Below, one piece after another: positions 50,448 to 59,900 of a stretch of 64,000 bases of DNA. The position numbers were made by a program, and so were the translations under genes. The first letter of the stretch is position 1. The number at the start of each line of letters is the position of its first letter. The stretch is from Saccharothrix saharensis (GTDB taxonomy: Bacteria > Actinomycetota > Actinomycetes > Mycobacteriales > Pseudonocardiaceae), in the NCBI RefSeq assembly GCF_006716745.1, contig NZ_VFPP01000001.1, positions 2,232,001 to 2,296,000 of the forward strand, given 5' to 3'. The notes under the pieces were generated by a model. It saw nothing but the letters and a program-made list of their open reading frames with translations. It had not been told where the DNA came from and did not search any database.

Positions 50448-50715
50448 CGTGCTGCGCTCCTTTGCGCGGGGTGGGAGGAGGCGGCGGGCGAGTGGTTTTC
50501 CGCCTCCCCCCTGGCTGGGTGAAGTCAGGGGTCCGTGCGCCGGGGCCGTCGCGGCGTCCGGCCTGGGAGCGCTCCCAGAACGTGCAGGATTGGACGGTAG
50601 CCAGGCGGATCGGTCAGCGGCAATGGATCAGGCTTACGCCATCCGAGTGAAGTGCGCTGCGTGATCACGTCCGACCGTCGAACCCGGTCGAAACGGACGT
50701 CGAATCGCTTCGAAA
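50448..50715. other. Upstream region of the xyloglucanase operon
   Basis: No gene is seen between the start of the Pro-rich frame and the cebR terminator. It contains the CebR box at 50564-50577 and presumably the promoter of the leader frame and xyloglucanase; no -35/-10 pair is clear. Confidence 0.5.
50564..50577. promoter_or_regulatory. CebR operator upstream of the xyloglucanase gene
   Basis: TGGGAGCGCTCCCA, the known perfect 14-base CebR palindrome of streptomycetes (established knowledge). It ties the GH74 gene to cellobiose sensing. Confidence 0.85.
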
Positions 50716-50749
50716 TGCCGCGACCCGGACCGAGGTCCGGGTCGCGGCA
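50716..50749. terminator. Terminator after cebR
   Basis: A perfect 15-base stem (50716-50730 with 50735-50749) and a CGAG loop, 17 bases past the cebR stop codon. Confidence 0.75.
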
Positions 50750-50765
50750 GTACTGGGAGCGAGGC

Positions 50766-51797
50766 TCAGGCGCTCGAACGAGTGACCATCGCCGTCGGCA
50801 GGAGCAGGAACGGCGGCAGGTTCTCCTCGCCCGCCAGCTCCGCCATGAGCCGCCACGTCATGGTGCGCCCCAGCTGCTCCACGTCCTGCCGGATCGTGGT
50901 CAGCGGCGGCACCGCGGTGGAGGCGATCATCAGGTCGTCGAACCCGACCACGGCCACGTCGTCGGGCACCTTCTTGCCGTGCGCGTGCAGGGTCTGCAAC
51001 GCGCCCAGCGCCATGATGTCCGCGCCGACGAAGACCGCGTCCAGGTCCGGCGCCCGTTCGAGCAGGTCGGCCATGGCGACCGCGCCGCTCTCCGGGGTGA
51101 AGTCGCCGTACGCGACCAGATCGGTGTCGAGCCGTGCCTGGCTCAACCCGCGCTTCCAACCGGACAATCGGTCCATACCGACCGCCATGTCCCGTGGACC
51201 GGCGATGGTGCCGATCCGCTTCCGGCCCCGCGAGACCAGGTAGCGGGCCGCCTCCATGGCGCCGTTGAAGTTGTCCGAGTCCACATAGGGCACGCCACCC
51301 GCACCGAGGGGCCTGCCGCCGACGACGGTCGGCAGGCCCGCGTCGGCCAGGGTGCGGGGCAGCGGGTCCTGTCCGTGCAGGCTGATCACCAGCACGCCGT
51401 CCACGTGGCCGCCGCAGAGGTAGTTGACCAGGTCCTGCTCGTCGCCCTCCTTGCTCATCATGAGGACGAGCTGGACCCGCTTGCCCGCGAGTTCGGCGTG
51501 CACACCGCGGAGCACGCCGGCGAAGAACGGGTCGGCCAGCACGCGGCTGCCCTGCTCCGAGACGACCAGGGCGATGCAGTTGGCCCGGCTGCCCGCGAGC
51601 GTGCGGGCCGCCTGGTTCGGGCTGTACCCGAGCTTGCCGATGGCCTGGTGCACCGCCTCGCGCGCCCTGGAGCTGACGTACGGCTCGCCGTTGATCACCC
51701 GGGAAACGGTCGACTTGGACACCCCGGCTGCGCGAGCGACCTCCTCCAGCCGGGTGTTGGGTCGTCGCGTCTTGGGTGGGTCAACGGCATCGGTCAC
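50766..51797 (-). CDS. cebR: LacI-family cellobiose repressor (CebR)
   Basis: A 343-residue LacI-type regulator. Residues ~14-60 form the helix-turn-helix and hinge (TRLEEVARAAGVSKSTVSRVINGEPYVSSRAREAVHQAIGKLGYSPNQAARTLAG). The rest is the periplasmic-binding-like sensor domain (IALVVSEQGSRVLADPFFAGVLRGV; RRIGTIAGP-like; GFDDLMIASTAVPPLTTI). CebR releases its operators when cello-oligosaccharides bind. GTG 51797 overlaps the bglC stop (GTGA), so it is the last gene of the ceb operon and probably represses its own transcription through the box upstream of cebE. Confidence 0.92.
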   Translation of the reverse strand: MTDAVDPPKTRRPNTRLEEVARAAGVSKSTVSRVINGEPYVSSRAREAVHQAIGKLGYSPNQAARTLAGSRANCIALVVSEQGSRVLADPFFAGVLRGVHAELAGKRVQLVLMMSKEGDEQDLVNYLCGGHVDGVLVISLHGQDPLPRTLADAGLPTVVGGRPLGAGGVPYVDSDNFNGAMEAARYLVSRGRKRIGTIAGPRDMAVGMDRLSGWKRGLSQARLDTDLVAYGDFTPESGAVAMADLLERAPDLDAVFVGADIMALGALQTLHAHGKKVPDDVAVVGFDDLMIASTAVPPLTTIRQDVEQLGRTMTWRLMAELAGEENLPPFLLLPTAMVTRSSA

Positions 51798-53218
51798 GGA
51801 GCGACCGTCGCCGCGAGAGCGTTGCCACGGGCAACCTGCGAGTACCACATGGCGCTCATCTTAGGCGTCCGCACCTGGGTCTCGTAGTCGACATGCACGA
51901 TCCCGAACCGCTTGGCGTAACCCTCGGCCCATTCGAAGTTGTCCATGAGCGACCACGCGAAGTAACCGCGCAGGTCGACACCCGCCTCGATGGCCGCATG
52001 CGCCGCCCTGAGGTGCGACTCGATGTAACCGAGGCGCTCGGGGTCGTTGATCGACCCGTCGTCGTTGATCGAGTCGACGTACGCCGCGCCGTTCTCGGTG
52101 ACGTACAGCGGGATGCTGGGGTAGTCCTCGTGCACCCGCTTGAGCACCTTGAAGAGGCCGTCCGGCTGCACCTCCCAGTCCATCGCGGTGCGCGGCAGGC
52201 CCCGGCTGGGGAACGACACGTGCTCCGCGCCGACCCACGGTGACCCGGTCGGGCGACGGCCGTTGTCCACCACCCCGGAATCAGAAGACGCTGCTTCGGG
52301 CTCGGGGGTGTTGCTGACGAAGTGCTCGGCGTAGTAGTTCACGCCCAGCTGGTCCAGCGGCGCGGAGATGATCTCCAGGTCGTTCTCGCGGATGTGCTTG
52401 GAGAAGCCGTACGGCTCCAGGTCCTCCACGATGTCCGCCGGGTACTCACCCTTGAACAGCGGGTCCAGGAAGATCCGGTTCTGCAGGCCGTCGAGCCGGC
52501 GCGCGGCGTCGAGGTCGCCCGGGTCGTCCGGGTTCGCCGGGATGATCGGGTACATGTTCAGCGTGATGCCGACCTTGGCGTTGGGCGCCTGGTCCCGGAT
52601 CGCCGCGGTGGCCAGGCCGTGCGCCAGCAGCAGGTGGTGCACCGCCGCGACAGCGGCCTCCGGCTCCTGGCGGCCGGGCGCGTGCACGCCGGCGGCGTAG
52701 CTGAGCAGCGACGAGCACCACGGCTCGTTGAGCGTGGTCCAGTTCTCCACCCGGTCACCCAGGGCGCCGACGACCGACTCGGCGTACTCCGCGAAGCGGT
52801 ACGCGGTGTCCCGGTTGGCCCAGCCGCCCTCGTCCTCGAGGGTCTGCGGGAGGTCCCAGTGGTAGAGCGTCAGCCACGGGGTGATGTTGTTCTCGAGCAG
52901 CTTGTCGACCAGCCGGGAGTAGAAGTCCAGGCCGGCCTGGTTCACCGGACCGGCGTCGGGCCGGATGCGGGGCCACGCGGTGGAGAACCGGTAGGCGTGC
53001 AACCCGAGGTCGACCATCAGCTGGACGTCTTCGTCGACGCGGTAGTAGTGGTCGGCCGCGGGATCACCCGTGTCACCGCCCACGACCGCGCCGGGGATCT
53101 TGCAGAACGTGTCCCAGATGGACGCGGTGCGACCGTCCGCGGTGGTCGCGCCTTCGATCTGGAACGCCGCGGTCGCGGCGCCCCACACGAATCCCTCGGG
53201 AAAGGAAATCGACTCCAC
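51794..53218 (-). CDS. bglC: GH1 beta-glucosidase
   Basis: A 474-residue family 1 glycosidase without a signal peptide. FPEGFVWGAATAAFQIEGA is the start, the acid/base Glu is in WTTLNEPWCSS and the nucleophile Glu in LYVTENGAAY; SWPRIRP-like AWPRIRPDAGPVN is present. It hydrolyses imported cellobiose or cello-oligosaccharides to glucose in the cytoplasm. GTG 53218 has GAAAGGAAA upstream and it follows cebG by 2 bases. Confidence 0.94.
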   Translation of the reverse strand: MESISFPEGFVWGAATAAFQIEGATTADGRTASIWDTFCKIPGAVVGGDTGDPAADHYYRVDEDVQLMVDLGLHAYRFSTAWPRIRPDAGPVNQAGLDFYSRLVDKLLENNITPWLTLYHWDLPQTLEDEGGWANRDTAYRFAEYAESVVGALGDRVENWTTLNEPWCSSLLSYAAGVHAPGRQEPEAAVAAVHHLLLAHGLATAAIRDQAPNAKVGITLNMYPIIPANPDDPGDLDAARRLDGLQNRIFLDPLFKGEYPADIVEDLEPYGFSKHIRENDLEIISAPLDQLGVNYYAEHFVSNTPEPEAASSDSGVVDNGRRPTGSPWVGAEHVSFPSRGLPRTAMDWEVQPDGLFKVLKRVHEDYPSIPLYVTENGAAYVDSINDDGSINDPERLGYIESHLRAAHAAIEAGVDLRGYFAWSLMDNFEWAEGYAKRFGIVHVDYETQVRTPKMSAMWYSQVARGNALAATVAP

Positions 53219-53220
53219 AG

Positions 53221-54120
53221 CTACCCCTTCACAGCACCCTGCATGATCCCGGCGACGATCTGCCGACCGAGTACGAGGAAGACGATCAGAATCGGGACCG
53301 TGGCCATCGTGGTCCCGGCGAGCACGAGCGTTTTGTCGACGTAGTAGCCGCTCTGCAACTTCTCCAGGGCGACCTGCATCGTCGGGTTGTCCGCGTTGAG
53401 CACGATCAACGGCCAGAGGAAGTCGTTCCACGACATCATGAACGTGAAGATGCCCAGCATGGCGGCGGCCGGGCGCACCGCGGGCAGGCACACGTGCCAG
53501 AACGTGCGGATCATGCTGCACCCGTCCATGCGGGCCGCCTCGATCAGCTCGTCGGGCACGGCGTCGGCGATGTACTGGCGCATCCAGAACACGCCGAACG
53601 CGGTCACCAGGTTGGGGACGATGACCGCGCCGAGGGTGCCGGACCAGCCGTACTCCGCCATCACCATGTAGAGCGGGATGATGCCGAGCTGGGTGGGCAC
53701 GGCGAGCGTGGCGACCACGAACACCATCAGCGGACCGCGGCCCTTGAACCTCAGCTTGGCGAACGCGAACCCGGCCAACGTCGAGAGCACCACCACGGAG
53801 ACCGTGACGGTGCCGGAGACGATGACGCTGTTGCCCAGCGCCTTCCAGAACGGGATGGTGTCGAGCACCCGACCCGCGTTGACGAAGAAGTTGCCGCCGG
53901 GCAGCAGGGGCGCCTCGGCGGTGAACGTCGCGTCGTCGTGGCTCGCCACGAGGAACGACCAGTAGAACGGGAACGCCGACCCGAGGATGAACGCGATCAG
54001 GATCCCGTAGACGGTGAAGCCCGGACGCCGCTCGGACAGCGAGACGGCCTTCGAGCGCCTGCGCTTCGCGGGCTTGGGCGGAGCGGCGCTCGGCGCCGGG
54101 CGATCGGTGATGGTGGCCAT
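53221..54120 (-). CDS. cebG: Cellobiose ABC transporter permease CebG
   Basis: A 299-residue MalG-type permease with six transmembrane helices after a ~30-residue basic cytoplasmic N-terminus. The EAA loop is ELIEAARMDGCSMIRTFWHVCLP, which contacts the ATPase. It pairs with CebF. No ATPase gene is in the operon, as in Streptomyces where MsiK is shared. Coupled to cebF by ATGA overlap. Confidence 0.9.
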   Translation of the reverse strand: MATITDRPAPSAAPPKPAKRRRSKAVSLSERRPGFTVYGILIAFILGSAFPFYWSFLVASHDDATFTAEAPLLPGGNFFVNAGRVLDTIPFWKALGNSVIVSGTVTVSVVVLSTLAGFAFAKLRFKGRGPLMVFVVATLAVPTQLGIIPLYMVMAEYGWSGTLGAVIVPNLVTAFGVFWMRQYIADAVPDELIEAARMDGCSMIRTFWHVCLPAVRPAAAMLGIFTFMMSWNDFLWPLIVLNADNPTMQVALEKLQSGYYVDKTLVLAGTTMATVPILIVFLVLGRQIVAGIMQGAVKG

Positions 54121-55124
54121 CACGCCTCCCCACTGGACGCGAGCCGGCGGGTGAGCAGGAAGTTGATCCCCGCGATCGCGATGATGACGATGAACAGCAC
54201 CCAGGCCATCGCCGAGGCGTAGCCGAGGTCCTGGCTCTGGAAGCCGGCTTGGTACATGTAGAGCACGACCGTCTGGTACTGGTTGGTCGCACCGCCGTTG
54301 GCGCCCGCCGAGGGCGAGAACAGCAGCGGCTCGGTGAAGATCTGCAGGCCGCCGATCGTCGAGGTGACGATCACGAAGATCAGGGTCGGCCGCAGCATCG
54401 GCAGCGTGATGCTGAAGAACTGGCGCGCCTTGCTCGCGCCGTCGACCCACGCCGCCTCGTACACGTCACGCGGGATCGCCTGCATGGCGGCCAGCACGAT
54501 CAGGGCGTTGTAGCCCGTCCAGCGCCAGTTGACCATGGTCGCGATGGCGACGTGGCTCCACCAGCGCTCGGCCTGCCAGTCGATCCGGTCGAAGCCGAAG
54601 AACTCGACGACGTTGTTGATCGTGCCGTACTGCACGCCGAACAGGTCGCCGAAGATGATGGTCAGGGCGACGAGGCTGGCCACGTAGGGCAGCAGCACGC
54701 CCATCCGCCAGCCGGTCCGCCCGCGCAGGGCGGTGTTGAGCAGCGCGGCCAGCAGCACCGCGATGATGACCTGCGGGATCGTGGAGATCGCGAAGATGCT
54801 GAACGTGTTGACCATCGCGTTCCAGAACTGCGAGTCGGCCAACAGCGTGGAGTAGTTGTCGATGCCCACGAAGGGCTGCTCGTCCGCGCCCAGCTCCCAC
54901 TCGAACAGCGAGATGTAGGCCGTGTAGAGCAGCGGGAACAGACCCACCGCGGCGAACAGCACGAAGAACGGGGCGATGTAGAGGTAGGGCGAGACCTTCA
55001 CGTCCAGGTTCGTGAGCCGGTAGCGCCAGCTCAGCTTGCCCGGACCGATGTCATCGTTGTCGTCGCGCCGCGGCGGGCGGGGCTCGGAGCCCCGCCCGCG
55101 CGCAACCGAAAGCTCGGTCGTCAT
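54120..55124 (-). CDS. cebF: Cellobiose ABC transporter permease CebF
   Basis: A 334-residue MalF-type permease with six transmembrane helices (LYIAPFFVLFAAVGLFPLLY is the first). The EAA loop is DVYEAAWVDGASKARQFFSITLP. The N-terminal ~45 residues are polar and cytoplasmic. The TAATG overlap links it to cebE. Confidence 0.9.
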   Translation of the reverse strand: MTTELSVARGRGSEPRPPRRDDNDDIGPGKLSWRYRLTNLDVKVSPYLYIAPFFVLFAAVGLFPLLYTAYISLFEWELGADEQPFVGIDNYSTLLADSQFWNAMVNTFSIFAISTIPQVIIAVLLAALLNTALRGRTGWRMGVLLPYVASLVALTIIFGDLFGVQYGTINNVVEFFGFDRIDWQAERWWSHVAIATMVNWRWTGYNALIVLAAMQAIPRDVYEAAWVDGASKARQFFSITLPMLRPTLIFVIVTSTIGGLQIFTEPLLFSPSAGANGGATNQYQTVVLYMYQAGFQSQDLGYASAMAWVLFIVIIAIAGINFLLTRRLASSGEA

Positions 55125-56410
55125 TACTTGGCAGCCTTCTTGGCCCCATCGACGACCTTGTTCCAAGCCTCCTCAGGCGAGGTGCCCTGCTCGACCGAGG
55201 TCAGCGCCGGGGACACGACGTTGTCCTGGATCTCGCCGTCCTTCGGGCCCTTGTACTGGGCCGCCGCGACCTTGTTCGCCTGCTCGGAGAACAGCAGGCC
55301 GACCTTCTCGCCGCCGAAGTACTCGCTGGTCTGGTTGAGCAGCTCGGGGGAGATCAGCGCCTGGGTCTGGCTCGGGAAGGTGCCCTTGGCCTTGAACGCC
55401 TTGATCTGCTGCTCCGGCGCGGTCAGCCACGCGGCCAGCTTGGCGGCCTCGGCCTTGTTCTTGCCCTGCTTCGGGACGGTCAGGAACGAGCCGCCCCAGT
55501 TGCCGCCGCCGCCGGGGAACGCCGCGGTGACGGCCCACTTGCCCTTGTGCTCGGGACCGGCGTTGCCCTCGATGACACCCAGCATCCAGGACGGGCAGGT
55601 CTTGGTGGCGAAGGCCGACTCCTTGAAGCCCTTCTGCCACTCCGGGCTCCACGCGGAGAGCTTGGCCGACTGGCCGCGCGCGACCGCGCCGGTGACCTGG
55701 TCCCAGACCTTCTTGTCGTCGTTGGTCTCGATCACGAGCTTGTCGTCGCGGTCGAAGTAGCCGGTCTCGTTCTGGTTGTGCATCGGGTTGAAGATCTGGG
55801 CGGCCGAGTCGAACCACGGCTTGCCGGTCTTCTGCACGTAGGTGTCACCGGCCTGGAAGTACGAGTCCCAGGTGGCGAACAGGGCCTTGACACCCTCGGA
55901 GTCGGACGGCAGGCCGGCGGCCTCCAGCATGTCCTTGCGGTAGCACATGGCCAGCGGGCCGATGTCGGTGCCGTAGCCGATGAGCTTGTCGTCCTTGGTG
56001 GTGACCGCGTCGACCTTCCACTGCAGCCAGCGGTCCTCGCGGACGTCCTTCGGGCCGATCTCCTTGAGGTCCTCGAACTGGCCCGACTTGGCCATGACCT
56101 GGCTCAGGAAGCCCTCTTCGACGGCCTCGACGTCGGCGAGGCCGGAGCCCGCGCCCAGCTTGGTGAACAGGTTCTGGTGGTGCGGCGCGGCCTGGCCGGT
56201 CTTGCGCTGCGTGACCTTGACGTTCGGGTTCGCGGCTTCGTACTCCTTGAGGAGCTCCTCGTACCCGAACTCGTTGAAGGTCGCGATGGTCAGCTCGACC
56301 TTGCCGTCGGACGACCCTCCGGACCCTCCCGAGCCACAGGCCGTGGCAACAGCAGCGAGCACTGCGGTGCAGGCCAGGACTTTGGCCAAGCCTGCTCGAC
56401 GGTAGCGCAC
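55124..56410 (-). CDS. cebE: Cellobiose-binding lipoprotein CebE
   Basis: A 428-residue solute-binding lipoprotein: signal peptide with VLAAVATAC lipobox (Cys near residue 25), a Gly/Ser linker, then the family 1 sugar-binding fold (VELTIATFNEFGYEELLKEYEAANP, GIGPLAMCYRKDMLEAAG-like DIGPLAMCYRKDMLEAAGLP). It delivers cello-oligosaccharides to CebFG. GTG 56410 has GAGGAG seven bases upstream. A CebR box lies 34 bases before the start. Cellobiose as ligand is inferred from context. Confidence 0.92.
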   Translation of the reverse strand: MRYRRAGLAKVLACTAVLAAVATACGSGGSGGSSDGKVELTIATFNEFGYEELLKEYEAANPNVKVTQRKTGQAAPHHQNLFTKLGAGSGLADVEAVEEGFLSQVMAKSGQFEDLKEIGPKDVREDRWLQWKVDAVTTKDDKLIGYGTDIGPLAMCYRKDMLEAAGLPSDSEGVKALFATWDSYFQAGDTYVQKTGKPWFDSAAQIFNPMHNQNETGYFDRDDKLVIETNDDKKVWDQVTGAVARGQSAKLSAWSPEWQKGFKESAFATKTCPSWMLGVIEGNAGPEHKGKWAVTAAFPGGGGNWGGSFLTVPKQGKNKAEAAKLAAWLTAPEQQIKAFKAKGTFPSQTQALISPELLNQTSEYFGGEKVGLLFSEQANKVAAAQYKGPKDGEIQDNVVSPALTSVEQGTSPEEAWNKVVDGAKKAAK

Positions 56411-56443
56411 GAGAACTCCTCAGTTGATCGGCGGTGAACGTTC

Positions 56444-56457
56444 TGGGAGCGCTCCCA
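56444..56457. promoter_or_regulatory. CebR operator upstream of cebE
   Basis: A perfect TGGGAGCGCTCCCA palindrome, identical to the site upstream of the xyloglucanase gene. Confidence 0.92.
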
Positions 56458-56771
56458 GGTTTTGGGGGAGTGTGGTTCGCGCCACGGAGTTGTGTCAAGC
56501 TCCCGTGTCCGCGCTGTTACCGACGTTGCGACGTTTGCCCTGCTGGACCGATTCTGCTAGCGGTGTGCGCCGTAGTCCGTTCAGGCACTGTTCGTAGACC
56601 GGTCGGACACGCTCGGTTCATCTCCGAGCCGAACGGCCCGGAAAAGATTCACGAGTCGCGAACCCACTCTCCCGGCACCAGTCTGCACCGGAAGTGTGCA
56701 CATGTCCGCCATCACCCCACCGCGAGTCGCGAACCGGGGGCGGCGGAGTGGTCCGGTCGGGTTGCGCGAGT

Positions 56772-56803
56772 CGGCCGGCCGGGTGGTGTGCACCGGCCGG
56801 CCG
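56772..56803. terminator. Hairpin, possible cobN terminator
   Basis: CGGCCGGCC... (56772-56785) pairs with 56791-56803 over 13 bases with one bulged G and a 5-base loop. It lies ~165 bases past the cobN stop, so it is a candidate rather than a sure terminator. Confidence 0.45.
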
Positions 56804-56967
56804 AGTCACCTCCGACCGGTCTCCGGGACGTGCTGAGACGTCCATTCAGGACCAATGGTCCGCGGGGCTGTTTCGTCACGCGCGCGGACGCGCGGAATAT
56901 AGGGGTACCCCTCTTTACCGGCGCGTTTCCGAGACGTTATCGGACGCGTCCGCGCGGGCGCGCCGGG

Positions 56968-59900
56968 TCAGCGACCGTCCTCCAGGTCGCCCTCGGTTTC
57001 CAGGTACGCCTTTTGCAGCGCGTCCAGCGTCTCCGGTTCCGGGTGCTCCCACATACCCCGGTTGGCCGCTTCCAGCAGCCGTTCGGAGATGCCGTGCAGC
57101 GCCCACGGGTTGGACCGCTCCAGGAACTCCCGGTTCACCGGGTCCAGCACGTAGGTCGCCGCGAGCTGCTCGTACATCCAGTCGGCGACCACGCCGGTGG
57201 TGGCGTCGTAGCCGAACAGGTAGTCGACGGTCGCGGCGAGTTCGAACGCGCCCTTGTACCCGTGCTTGCGCATGGCGGCCAACCACCGCGGGTTGACCAC
57301 CCGGGCGCGGAAGATCCGGTTCGTTTCCTCGTGCAGCGTCCGGGTGCGCACGGCATCGGGTCGCGTGCTGTCGCCGACATATGCCGCGGGCGCTTTTCCG
57401 GTCAACGCGCGCACGGTGGCGATCATCCCGCCGTGATATTGGAAGTAGTCGTCGGAATCGGCGATGTCGTGTTCGCGGGTGTCGATGTTCTTCGCCGCGA
57501 CCGCGATGCGCTTGTAGGCGCTCTCCATCGCCGGGCGCGCTTCGACGCCGTCGAGTTCGCGGCCGTAGGCGTAGCCGCCCCACACCGCGTACACCTCGGC
57601 GAGATCGGCGTCGTCCCGCCAGTTCCGGCTGTCGATCAACGGGAGCAGGCCGGCGCCGTACGCGCCCGGTTTGCTGCCGAAGATGCGCATTGTCGCGCGA
57701 CGCGGGTCGTTGTGCTGCGCGAGGTCGGCTTGGGCGTGCGCGCGGACGTAGTTGTCCGACGCCGACTCGTCCAGGTTCGCCACCAGTCGCACAGCGTCAT
57801 CGATCAGTGCCACCACGTGCGGGAACGCATCGCGGAAGAAGCCGCTCACGCGGACCGTGACGTCGATTCGCGGTCGGTTCAACTCGTCGAGCCCGATCAC
57901 TTCCAGACCGGTCACCCGACGGGACTGGTCGTCCCATTCGGGCCGGACGCCCAGCAGCGCGAGCACCTCGGCGATGTCGTCGCCGGCGGTCCGCATCGCG
58001 CTGGTTCCCCAGACCGACAGGCCCACCGACGGCGGCCACTCCCCCGTGTCCGCGCGGTAGCGCTCCAGCAGCGACTCGGCCATGGCCTGACCGGTCTCCC
58101 AGGCCAGCCGGGACGGCACCGCCTTGGGGTCGACCGAGTAGAAGTTCCGGCCGGTCGGCAGCACGTTCACCAGGCCGCGCAGCGGCGAACCGCTGGGACC
58201 GGCCGGGACGTAGCCGCCGTCGAGGGCGTGCAGCACGTTGGTCAGCTCGTCGGTGGTGCGGGCGAGCCGGGGCACGACCTCCAGCGCGGCGAACTCCAGG
58301 ATGCGCGCCACGTCCTCGTCGTCGGTGAGCGCCCGGGCCGCGTTCACGTCCCAATTGGCGTCTTCCATCGCTTGGACGAGCGCGCGGGCCCGTTCCTCGA
58401 CGCGGTCGGTGGCGGTCCGGTCGTTGCCCGCCTCCGCCAGGCCCAGCGCCTCGCGCAGGCCGGGCAGCGCGGCGACCTCGCCCGCCCACATCTGCTTGGC
58501 CTGCAGGATCGACAGCACCAGGTTGACCCTGGTCTCCCCGGTGGGCGCGACGCCCAGCACGTGCAGGCCGTCGCGGATCTGGACGTCCTTGACCTCGCAC
58601 AGCCAGCCGTCGACGTGCAGGATCAGGTCGTCGAACCCGTCGTCCTGCGGCCGGTCGGAGATGCCCAGGTCGTGGTCGAGCTTGGCGGCCTGGATGAGGG
58701 TCCAGATCTGGGCCCGGATCGCCGGCAGCTTCGCCGGGTCCATCGCGGCGATGGTGCCGTGCTCGTCCAGCAGCTGCTCCAGCCGGGCGATGTCGCCGTA
58801 GCTGTCGGCCCGGGCCATCGGCGGCACGAGGTGGTCGACCAGGGTGGCGTGCGCCCGCCGCTTCGCCTGCGTGCCCTCACCGGGGTCGTTGACCAGGAAC
58901 GGGTAGACCAGCGGCAGGTCGCCCAGCGCCGCGTCCGGCCCGCAGCCCGCCGACATGCCGACGGTCTTGCCGGGCAGCCACTCCAGGTTGCCGTGCTTGC
59001 CCACGTGCACCACGGCGTCGGCGCCGAACTCGTCCTCCAGCCACCGGTAGGCGGCCAGGTAGTGGTGGCTCGGCGGCAGGTCCGGGTCGTGGTAGATCGC
59101 GATCGGGTTCTCGCCGAAGCCGCGCGGCGGCTGCACCATGACCACGACGTTGCCCGAGCGCAGCGCGGCGAGCACGATCTCGCCGTCGGGGTCCTTCGAC
59201 CGGTCCACGAACAGCTCGCCGGGCGCCTCGCCCCAGTGCCGCTCCATCTCGTGGCGGGTGTCCTCGGGCAGGGTGGCGTACCACGAGCGGTAGCGGGCCG
59301 CCGGCAACCGCACGGGGTTGCCCTCGAACTGCTCGGCGGTGAGCCAGTCGGCGTCCTGGCCGCCCGCGGCGATCAGCGCGTGGATCAGCGCGTCGCCGTC
59401 GAGGTCGGCCACGCCCGGCAGCTCGTCGCCGATGTCGTAGCCGCGCTCCCGCATCGCGGCCAGCAGCCGCACGACGCTGGCCGGCGTGTCCAGGCCGACC
59501 GCGTTGCCGATCCGCGAGTGCTTGGTCGGGTAGGCCGACAGCATCACCGCGATGCGCCGTTCGGCCGGCGGGATGTGCCGCAGCCTGCCGTGGCGCACGG
59601 CGATGCCCGCGACCCGGGCGGCGCGTTCGGGGTCGGCGACATACACGGTCAGGCCGTCCTCGTCGACCTCCTTGAACGAGAACGGCACCGTGATGATCCG
59701 GCCGTCGAACTCGGGGATCGCGACCTGGGTGGCGGTGTCCAACGGGGACAGTCCGTCGTCGTTCTCGTCCCACGCGGCGCGGCTGCTGGTCAGGCACAGG
59801 CCCTGGAGGACGGGGATGTCGAGGGCGGCCAGGGCGCCCACGTCCCACGCGTCGTCGTCGCCACCGGCGGACGCGGTGGCGGGCCTGGTCCCGCCCGCCG

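Larger units (their letters stand above)
56411..56967. other. Intergenic region between cebE and cobN
   Basis: No gene is supported. It holds the CebR box, a 13-base direct repeat CGAGTCGCGAACC (56652-56664 and 56723-56735), and the hairpin at 56772-56803. Promoter elements of cebE are not clear to the eye. Confidence 0.5.

Noticed and set aside
56581..56793. A 70-codon minus-strand frame between cebE and cobN
   Set aside because: No ribosome site, mixed codon bias and no recognisable features.
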